Of a DNA stretch of 5,469 bases, positions 1 through 4,770 are shown one piece after another (the first letter of the stretch is position 1; every line of letters starts with the position of its first letter). A program made the translations under genes and the position numbers. Where the stretch lies: contig JAUVRF010000146.1 in NCBI GenBank assembly GCA_030597775.1, positions 1-5,469 on the forward strand. Reading direction: 5' to 3'. The notes under the pieces were generated by a model, which searched no databases, was not told the DNA's origin, and saw only the letters and a list, made by a program, of their open reading frames with translations. Origin of the DNA: Methanobacteriota archaeon (GTDB lineage Archaea; Thermoplasmatota; DTKX01; GCA-020343715).

Positions 1-9
1 AGATTAGCC

Positions 10-16
10 GAGGTGG
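10..16 (+). promoter_or_regulatory. Shine-Dalgarno site of the surface protein gene
   Basis: GAGGTGG lies 4 nt before the ATG at 21 and matches the archaeal/bacterial anti-Shine-Dalgarno sequence over GAGGTG. It supports the ATG at 21 as the start and shows that this genome uses leadered, SD-dependent initiation for at least some genes. The promoter itself lies before the window. Confidence 0.75.
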
Positions 17-20
17 TAGA

Positions 21-2330
21 ATGAAAAGAGGACTGGCCATCAGCACCGTCCTGCTGCTCCTTGCAGCGACCTGGCTCCCGCTCGTGATTGCACAAGACGA
101 TCCCGAGTACGAATTCGACCCCGAACTGGGGGACCTCCTGAGCACCTTCGGAGAGGGCTACGTCGAGAACCTGGTCCTGTGGAGCGGAGCTGGCGTCGGA
201 CTGGTATGGGGCCCGTCCTACGACGGTGACCAGAGCGCCTTCGACGACCGGATCACGGAGCTTGAGGCCGCCGCTGGCGGTTCCATGCCCGCGAACACCA
301 CTCCGATCGTCGTGCCCTTCGCCATGGCCAATCCGGTCTTCGATGGACCGGCACCCCTGGACCACAGCGAGAAGTGGATGTGGAACTCCACCGGGAAGGA
401 GGCCAAGGTCTCCCTGGGCAGCGTGGGTCACACCATCACCGCCGAGACCGACCTGGCGATACGCTTGATGGACGGAGGCGTCCTGGACGCCGAGGGCCTG
501 TTGCTCCTGGAGGCCGCCCTCGAGGCCATTGGCTTCACCAACGAGCGCATGGGCTACAACGGGACCGACCTGGGTCCGATCAACATGTCCGATCCCAACA
601 TGACGGACGACGACCAGTCCAACGGGTGGTGGCTCCCCGTCACCGAGGCGACGGGCACCATCAACGCGATCACCGGGGACTGGGAGGGTGTGACCCTCAC
701 GGACGGGCCATCCCTCGAGGCATCCCTGGAGTTCCTGAGGAGCCTGATCGGCCTCAGCGTCTACCTGGAGGCCAACACCGACCTGGTGGGCGATGGGAAG
801 CCCTTCACCAACGGGACCGATACCGAGGTCTGGGAATTCGCTGGTGCGGTCTACAACAACATCAGGGCACTCTATTACGACGCGATGAGGGACCTGTTCT
901 ACGAGGACCTCGTCCTGACCACGGGCACCCTCACCATCCTCTACCACACCCTTCTGGATATCTCGGAGGCCCGGGGATGGGACATGGGTTACACTCAGGG
1001 ATGGGCCATGTGGGAGGCCGAGAGGTACGCGACCCTGCTCGTCCAGCTCATCGAAGAGGACGGGACCCTGTCCGCCGGTTACGACACCGCCCTCGGCGGT
1101 TTCCCTGGCGCCTTCATCCCACCCTACGCGCCCCTGACGGCCGAGGCCAGCAGCGACGAGTACGCGATGGCCATCGCAGCCCTGTACGATGCATCCGACC
1201 GGTTCGGCGGCATCACCTACGGCAACGCGGCCCAGTCCTGCCTCATCATGTTGGAGGATTCGTACTGGAACACCTCCGAAGGCATCTTCGTGGAGGAGCC
1301 ACTGGCAGAGACCCCCACCGTCATGACCGCCACCCAGGTGGCCGGCATGGCCGCCTACGTCGGAGCGACGGAGGCGGGCGTGGACCTGGGGAAGCACCGC
1401 ATCCCCGAGCTGTGGGGCGGAATGGTGGGTGCCGGTCTGCAATCGAGCGAGACCGACGCCACGGGCGAGAACTACACCATCCCCGAGCCCGACACGAACA
1501 ACAACACCATCTGGAAGCACGATTGGGACCGTGGACCCGAGATGATGAACGGCATCGCTCCGGTCCTTGGCACCGGTTCGACCCTCGACATGGCCACCCA
1601 CAACTGGTCCGTGGACCAGATGGTGGATACCGGGGTCCTGATGGAGGCCGCCGTCGTCTGGATGGGCATGGACGGTGACTGGTTCGATGACATGGGCGCA
1701 CCCATGTATTCTGCCCAGACCGCATACCGTTACGTCCACTGGACGGACGACGAGTGGTTCGCCTGGGGTGAGGCATGGCGCCTCACCGCCGAGAACGTCA
1801 CCGAGCAGCTCGAGGAACTCCAGAACCAGACCGAGAACTGCACCACGGTGGTCGAGGAGCTGATGGCGGAGATCGCCTCCCTGGAGGAGAACATCACCGC
1901 CATGGAGCTGGACCTCAACGACAGCCTGGAGAACGAGTCGATCCTGCGGGACCAGAACGAGTGGCTCCGCGTGAGGCTGGAGGAGACCAACGAGACCGTC
2001 GACGAGCTGGAGGAGACCATCGAGATCCTCGAGGAGACCGTCGAGCGGCTCGCCGGGGATGTCGCGGACAAGAACGAGAACATCAGCAAACTGCTGGACC
2101 AGCTCCGTGCCGAGCAGCACAACGTGACCTTGCTCCAGTGGGAGCTGGAGAACGCCAGCGCCGCCCTGGCCCAGGCCGAGTTCAACCTTGCCGCTGCCGA
2201 GAACAAGCTGGAGGATAGCGAGGATGAGCTCAATGAGCTCCAGGGACGGATGGCCATGGTCGCCATCATCTCCCTCATCGCGGGCATGATAATCGTGGTC
2301 GCCATCCTCAGGGTCAGGGGTCGCATCTGA
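21..2330 (+). CDS. Secreted, membrane-anchored surface glycoprotein with coiled-coil stalk
   Basis: This 769-residue protein is predicted to be exported and anchored at the cell surface. Residues 1-25 form a signal peptide: MKR, a hydrophobic stretch of Leu/Ala/Val, then an Ala-Gln-like cleavage region. Residues 26 to about 590 are a Trp/Gly-rich acidic ectodomain I do not recognise. Its helical segments with intervening Gly/aromatic loops (for example 330-425) would fit an alpha/alpha-toroid or six-hairpin fold, but this is a guess. Residues about 591-740 are a Glu/Leu-rich coiled coil. Residues about 746-763 are a single hydrophobic membrane segment, followed by a basic tail (RVRGRI) that fits a cytoplasmic C-terminus. 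I count 20 N-X-S/T sequons: 92, 122, 180, 188, 193, 264, 417, 484, 494, 528, 592, 602, 606, 624, 633, 638, 657, 687, 701 and 711. Only two cysteines are present (407, 607). It could be an S-layer-associated stalk protein or a surface enzyme; no catalytic motif was recognised. Confidence 0.9.
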   Translation: MKRGLAISTVLLLLAATWLPLVIAQDDPEYEFDPELGDLLSTFGEGYVENLVLWSGAGVGLVWGPSYDGDQSAFDDRITELEAAAGGSMPANTTPIVVPFAMANPVFDGPAPLDHSEKWMWNSTGKEAKVSLGSVGHTITAETDLAIRLMDGGVLDAEGLLLLEAALEAIGFTNERMGYNGTDLGPINMSDPNMTDDDQSNGWWLPVTEATGTINAITGDWEGVTLTDGPSLEASLEFLRSLIGLSVYLEANTDLVGDGKPFTNGTDTEVWEFAGAVYNNIRALYYDAMRDLFYEDLVLTTGTLTILYHTLLDISEARGWDMGYTQGWAMWEAERYATLLVQLIEEDGTLSAGYDTALGGFPGAFIPPYAPLTAEASSDEYAMAIAALYDASDRFGGITYGNAAQSCLIMLEDSYWNTSEGIFVEEPLAETPTVMTATQVAGMAAYVGATEAGVDLGKHRIPELWGGMVGAGLQSSETDATGENYTIPEPDTNNNTIWKHDWDRGPEMMNGIAPVLGTGSTLDMATHNWSVDQMVDTGVLMEAAVVWMGMDGDWFDDMGAPMYSAQTAYRYVHWTDDEWFAWGEAWRLTAENVTEQLEELQNQTENCTTVVEELMAEIASLEENITAMELDLNDSLENESILRDQNEWLRVRLEETNETVDELEETIEILEETVERLAGDVADKNENISKLLDQLRAEQHNVTLLQWELENASAALAQAEFNLAAAENKLEDSEDELNELQGRMAMVAIISLIAGMIIVVAILRVRGRI

Positions 2331-2358
2331 GCGGACGGCCGGCCCAACGGGCGAACGG

Positions 2359-2365
2359 TTTAGTA
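2359..2365 (+). promoter_or_regulatory. Probable archaeal TATA box for the DUF89 gene
   Basis: TTTAGTA is centred about 26 nt before the GTG at 2388 and is preceded by a purine/AA element (CGAAC, 2352-2356) resembling a BRE. No Shine-Dalgarno sequence lies between it and the GTG. Box-to-start spacing of this size is typical of archaeal leaderless transcripts, where transcription begins at or next to the start codon. A short GCCC-AAC-GGGC inverted repeat at 2342-2352 lies just upstream. It has no T-tract, so I do not call it a terminator. Confidence 0.5.
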
Positions 2366-2387
2366 CGGTGTCCGCCATTTCCGGACC

Positions 2388-3257
2388 GTGCGCATCCACG
2401 ACGAGTGTGTGCCCTGCCTCCTGGCAAGGGTCCGGTTCGAGGCAATGGCATCCGATCCAGATGCCGCCATGGAGGCCCTGCTCGCAGCGGCCAGGGAGAT
2501 AGGCGACTCGCGCCCCGGGGACGTCTCGGCCGAGGTCGCGACCCGGGTACACCGGGCCGCCTACGAGGCCCTGGGGACGGATGACCCCTACGCCGAGTCG
2601 AAGCGACTGTCGAACGAGGTCGCCCTGGGACTCCTACCACGTGCGCGCGAGCTGTACAGCAAGAGTTCCTCCGAGGACAGATTGCGGACAGCGGCCCTCC
2701 TCTCAATCGTGGGGAACGTCCTCGATTTCGGCATCGAGGGAGGGCTATCCGACCCCATGATGCTCGAACAGACCTTCGAGCATCTGGTGGAGGAGGGCCT
2801 GGGAAGGGACGACTCTGACCTCCTGGAGGAACTGCTTGTGCCGGGAGCGAAGGTGGCCTACCTCACCGACAACTGCGGCGAGATCGTCTTCGACCAGATA
2901 CTCCTCCAGGAACTGAGGGAACGGGGTAGCCAAGTCACCCTCGTTGTCAAGGGCGACCCCATCCTCACAGACGCCACTCGCGCCGACGTGGAGGAGCTTG
3001 GTCTCGACCCCCTCGTGGACCAGGTGGTGGACACCGGCCCCCTGGCCGTGGGCGTCGACCTGGGCACGGTGCCTGCCGAGACCCGGAGGGCGATAGAGGA
3101 CGCGGACCTTGTCATCTCCAAGGGGATGGCCAACTTCGAGTCCCTCTCCGACTCCTCCATACGGCCCATCGCCTACCTGCTACGAACGAAGTGTGACCCG
3201 GTGGCTAGTACGCTCGGAGAGGCAAAGGATATAAACGTCCTCAAACTATTCTACTAG
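2388..3257 (+). CDS. DUF89 / ARMT1-like metal-dependent phosphatase family protein
   Basis: This 289-residue protein belongs to the DUF89 family. Members are metal-dependent phosphatases proposed to remove damaged or excess phosphometabolites; eukaryotic ARMT1 belongs to the same superfamily. The N-terminus MRIHDECVPCLL carries the Cys-Pro-Cys motif typical of archaeal and bacterial members. The core motifs are in order: LTDNCGEIVFD (159-169, with the D161/N162 pair expected to bind metal and the conserved GE), VVKGDPILTDAT (186-197, with D190 and D195), and ISKGMANFESL (243-253). The C-terminal LLRTKCDPVA (264-273) is also family-typical. Length is normal for the compact prokaryotic form. 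The GTG at 2388 is chosen because family similarity begins there; the next Met (residue 20) would delete the Cys motif. Its stop lies 11 nt before the preferred start of the TPR gene, suggesting co-transcription. The physiological substrate cannot be told from sequence. Confidence 0.9.
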   Translation: MRIHDECVPCLLARVRFEAMASDPDAAMEALLAAAREIGDSRPGDVSAEVATRVHRAAYEALGTDDPYAESKRLSNEVALGLLPRARELYSKSSSEDRLRTAALLSIVGNVLDFGIEGGLSDPMMLEQTFEHLVEEGLGRDDSDLLEELLVPGAKVAYLTDNCGEIVFDQILLQELRERGSQVTLVVKGDPILTDATRADVEELGLDPLVDQVVDTGPLAVGVDLGTVPAETRRAIEDADLVISKGMANFESLSDSSIRPIAYLLRTKCDPVASTLGEAKDINVLKLFY

Positions 3258-3258
3258 T

Positions 3259-3262
3259 GAGG
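3259..3262 (+). promoter_or_regulatory. Shine-Dalgarno site deciding the TPR gene start
   Basis: GAGG lies 6 nt before the ATG at 3269. It favours that codon over the in-frame GTG at 3257, which overlaps the TAG stop of the DUF89 gene by one base and has no SD of its own. Confidence 0.5.
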
Positions 3263-3268
3263 AATGGG

Positions 3269-3790
3269 ATGCCTCGCACCGAAGATATCGGCGAGCCTAG
3301 GTTAGATTCTGGGGACCGTGACCCGGTCGCCGTCGCCAGGAGCGCCTTTCTGTCAGGGGACGTGGAGAGAGCGAAGCGGATGGCGGACAAGGCCATCTCG
3401 ACCGATCCCCTTAGACCGGATGCATGGATCATCAAGGGCCGCGCATTGGTCTGCAGGCTCGATCATGTTGGTGCGAAGGAATGTTACAAGCAGGCCCTCG
3501 AGATCGACGAGGGCAATGTTGAGGCATGGAGACGGATGGCCTTCGCACATCGCCTAAACAGTGAGTTCGTGGACGCCATAGGATGTTGGAAGAGGGCCCT
3601 CGAACTGGACCCGAACGACCCTCGCACCCTCAACGATGTCGCCTCCGCGTTGGACGAGATGGGAGAGTTCGAGCAGGCGAACGAGTACTACGAGCGGACC
3701 CTCGAGGTGAACCCCGACGACCCCTTCGCGAGGGAGAACATCCGCCTGAACCGTCGCATCCTCGATCGGCTCGCCAAGAGGAAGGAATAG
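3269..3790 (+). CDS. Small tetratricopeptide-repeat (TPR) protein
   Basis: This 173-residue soluble protein consists almost wholly of TPR repeats, which usually form a protein-binding superhelix. Four 34-residue units are visible at about 19-49, 50-83, 84-117 and 118-151. They show the usual pattern: a W/L near position 4, G/A at 8, A at 20, and closing motifs such as ALEIDEGN, ALELDPND and TLEVNPDD. The first unit is the most degenerate. A basic C-terminal helix (about 152-173, ending AKRKE) probably caps the array. No signal peptide or membrane segment is present. The start is taken as the SD-preceded ATG; an in-frame GTG 12 nt upstream would add four residues. The gene is almost contiguous with the DUF89 gene, so the two are probably one transcript. 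TPR proteins are adaptors, and the partner is unknown. Confidence 0.9.
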   Translation: MPRTEDIGEPRLDSGDRDPVAVARSAFLSGDVERAKRMADKAISTDPLRPDAWIIKGRALVCRLDHVGAKECYKQALEIDEGNVEAWRRMAFAHRLNSEFVDAIGCWKRALELDPNDPRTLNDVASALDEMGEFEQANEYYERTLEVNPDDPFARENIRLNRRILDRLAKRKE

Positions 3791-3993
3791 GGATCTCGGG
3801 CGGTAGGAACACATTTTGAACCGGGAGCCTTGGCCATCGACGTGGTCGGTCGGGCCGTATCGGAAAGACCTATCAATCCATCGCCGCATCCCTACAAGAC
3901 CCGATATCCCCCACATCTCACGGGGTCGACCGGATTCGAATGTATTATCAAGACAGGAACCCCCATCTCCAAGTGAAACATTCCCCCGATTCT

Positions 3994-4017
3994 ACCCAAA
4001 ATCCAGATAGATTGGGT
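3994..4017 (+). other. Possible stem-loop in the AT-rich intergenic region
   Basis: ACCCAA (3994-3999) is the exact reverse complement of TTGGGT (4012-4017), with a 12-nt loop; one further T-G pair can extend the stem. The left arm CTACCC (3992-3997) could instead pair with GGGTAG (4038-4043). The T5 run at 4062-4066 is too distant to make this a classical terminator, though a U-tract alone can terminate archaeal transcription. A short stem like this can occur by chance. Confidence 0.25.
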
Positions 4018-4119
4018 GAGAGGACCTTACATTTCAGGGGTAGCCAGTGTACGTCGCCGACTTTTTACGACCTAGAAATGCATCAAATTCTCATGAATTG
4101 TAGAACCATAGCAACCTTC

Positions 4120-4124
4120 TTATA
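4120..4124 (+). promoter_or_regulatory. TATA-like box upstream of the repeat array
   Basis: TTATA within the context CTTCTTATACC resembles an archaeal TATA box. If active, transcription would start near 4145-4150 and the GGTTA/GGTA array would lie in the 5' leader of the 134-residue gene. A second AT-rich box, TATAAT at 4175-4180, could do the same from about 4200. Such boxes are expected by chance in AT-rich DNA. Confidence 0.2.
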
Positions 4125-4186
4125 CCTAGAAAGATACTCGACTCCTACATTTGCCGTCGTGAAAAGTCGCGTAGTATAATGGAAAA

Positions 4187-4278
4187 GGTTAGGTAGGTTA
4201 GGAAACGAGGTTAGGAAGTTAGGTTAGGTAGGTAGGTTAGGTAGGTAGGTTAGGTAGGTAGGTTAGGTAGGTTAGGTA
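4187..4278 (+). repeat. Tandem array of GGTTA and GGTA words
   Basis: The array reads as a mix of two words, GGTTA and GGTA. Its regular core is three perfect copies of the 13-mer GGTTAGGTAGGTA (4222-4234, 4235-4247, 4248-4260), followed by two copies of the 9-mer GGTTAGGTA (4261-4269, 4270-4278). The left part (4187-4221) is degenerate, with GGAAACGA (4201-4208) and GGAA/GTTA breaks. The + strand is almost free of C: one C (4206) occurs between 4171 and 4278. TAG/TAA stops on + and TAA stops on - rule out coding in the regular part. Closely spaced GG pairs could form two-tetrad G-quadruplexes. The units resemble eukaryotic telomere repeats such as TTAGG, but the position between genes gives no reason to call it a telomere. 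Its function is unknown. Confidence 0.95.
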
Positions 4279-4300
4279 ACTAGGAAAACAGCCTTTGGGG

Positions 4301-4306
4301 AATATA
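4301..4306 (+). promoter_or_regulatory. Possible TATA box for the 134-residue gene
   Basis: AATATA lies just after the repeat array and 34-39 nt before the TTG at 4340. A start about 25 nt downstream would give a leader of roughly 10 nt containing the G-run that may act as ribosome binding site. This is a weak match, supported mainly by position. Confidence 0.3.
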
Positions 4307-4326
4307 GAAAGGAGAACTTGGCTCTT

Positions 4327-4333
4327 GGGGGGG
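4327..4333 (+). promoter_or_regulatory. G7 run acting as possible ribosome binding site
   Basis: Seven consecutive G residues lie 6 nt before the TTG at 4340. G-runs can pair with the CCUCC of 16S rRNA using one G-U pair, so this may be the Shine-Dalgarno site. Homopolymers of this length are also prone to slippage or sequencing error. An in-frame TAA at 4334-4336 immediately follows the run, so the reading frame cannot extend upstream in the sequence as given. Confidence 0.35.
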
Positions 4334-4339
4334 TAATGT

Positions 4340-4744
4340 TTGCCGGATGCATTGCGCGACGAGATAACATTCTTTGGTCACATTATCCAGGGAAACCGGA
4401 TAACGATCAAGACCGACGACATGAAGGTCTTAAATCCTGATGAGGAAGAGATCTTCGAGATAACCATCCAGCGGGTATTGCCCCCCAAGAGCCTCCGCGA
4501 GCTCGAGATGAGCTCGTTCGGCGGGAAGGTCATCGAGGTCCTTCGCGCCGAGGACGTCTTCGACGATCCCGAGTACATGTTACTTCTGTTCTTACACAAG
4601 CACAACATCAGGGGAGTCAGCTTCCGGAGGGAGGACCTCACCGACCCCCTCGTCTCCGACCTGTGCAGGGCGACCAACGCCCTGCACAAGGACGAGAAGC
4701 TCTCTGAGATACTGAGGATGAAGTTGGAGCGGTTGAGGGAATGA
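4340..4744 (+). CDS. Uncharacterised 134-residue protein upstream of terpene cyclase
   Basis: I do not recognise this family. It is a soluble, charged protein with no signal peptide or membrane segment and only one cysteine (109). Residues 8-46 look beta-rich (FFGHIIQGNRITI, then EIFEITIQRV); residues about 66-134 look helical (VIEVLRAEDV, PEYMLLLFLHKH, LSEILRMKLERLRE). The N-terminal spacing GNRITI-8-L followed by an acidic turn faintly recalls the AbrB/SpoVT swapped-hairpin fold. The usual Pro after the second Ile is absent, so this is only a hint of DNA binding. The TTG at 4340 is the first possible start after an in-frame TAA, with a G-run before it. A TTG at 4352 and the ATG at 4421 (residue 28) are alternatives; the latter would remove much of the beta region. 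GC content and codon use match neighbouring genes, so it is probably real. Its stop overlaps an ATG (ATGA, 4741-4744) of the cyclase frame, suggesting co-translation and a shared role. Confidence 0.75.
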   Translation: MPDALRDEITFFGHIIQGNRITIKTDDMKVLNPDEEEIFEITIQRVLPPKSLRELEMSSFGGKVIEVLRAEDVFDDPEYMLLLFLHKHNIRGVSFRREDLTDPLVSDLCRATNALHKDEKLSEILRMKLERLRE

Positions 4745-4757
4745 AGATGATATCGAT

Positions 4758-4764
4758 GGAGGAG
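4758..4764 (+). promoter_or_regulatory. Shine-Dalgarno site for the terpene cyclase
   Basis: GGAGGAG ends 6 nt before the ATG at 4771, an almost ideal SD and spacing. It favours 4771 over the earlier in-frame ATGs at 4741, 4747 and 4756, none of which has an SD at comparable spacing. The ATG at 4741 instead overlaps the upstream stop as ATGA, a common arrangement for translational coupling, so it remains possible. Confidence 0.55.
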
Positions 4765-4770
4765 TGCACG

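Larger units (their letters stand above)
3791..4339. other. 549-nt intergenic region without a convincing gene
   Basis: No coding region with family resemblance or a ribosome binding site was found on either strand. GC falls from the GC-rich level of the flanking genes to about 38% (hand count over 4071-4180). The stretch holds a possible hairpin (3994-4017), a T5 run (4062-4066), an 8-bp direct repeat CCTAGAAA (4071-4078 and 4125-4132), two TATA-like boxes, the GGTTA/GGTA array and a G7 run. No tRNA, rRNA, SRP RNA or RNase P RNA was recognised. A 79-codon open frame at 3940-4179 looks like chance. Confidence 0.7.

Noticed and set aside
374..1678. 434-codon + strand frame inside the surface protein gene
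   Set aside because: Its translation is rich in Arg, Gly, His and Pro, the usual sign of an out-of-frame reading of GC-rich coding DNA. The overlapping frame has a signal peptide, sequons, a coiled coil and an SD.
1730..2347. 205-codon - strand frame antisense to the coiled coil
   Set aside because: Its Ser-rich translation is simply the complement of the Glu/Leu codons of the coiled coil.
3931..3945. GATTCGAAT resembling a tRNA T-loop
   Set aside because: ATTCGAAT is a short palindrome; no flanking T-stem, anticodon arm or acceptor stem could be drawn.
3967..3990. TCCAAGTGAAAC resembling an archaeal origin recognition box
   Set aside because: It matches the mini-ORB core at only 9 of 12 positions, the following G-run is replaced by a C-run, there are no further copies, and no orc1/cdc6 gene is near.
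3940..4179. 79-codon open frame starting MYYQDRNPHLQV on the + strand
   Set aside because: There is no ribosome binding site, the composition is unlike the neighbouring genes, there is no recognisable motif, and the reading is short in an AT-rich gap. It ends in the AT-rich TATAAT stretch before the repeat. Treated as chance unless homologues appear.
4175..4180. TATAAT resembling a bacterial -10 box
   Set aside because: No -35 partner is visible at suitable spacing and the window looks archaeal, so it is at most an archaeal TATA-like box.
4187..4278. CRISPR array or true telomere
   Set aside because: Units are 4-13 bp with no spacers, so it is not CRISPR. It is internal between genes and short, so telomere function is not supported.
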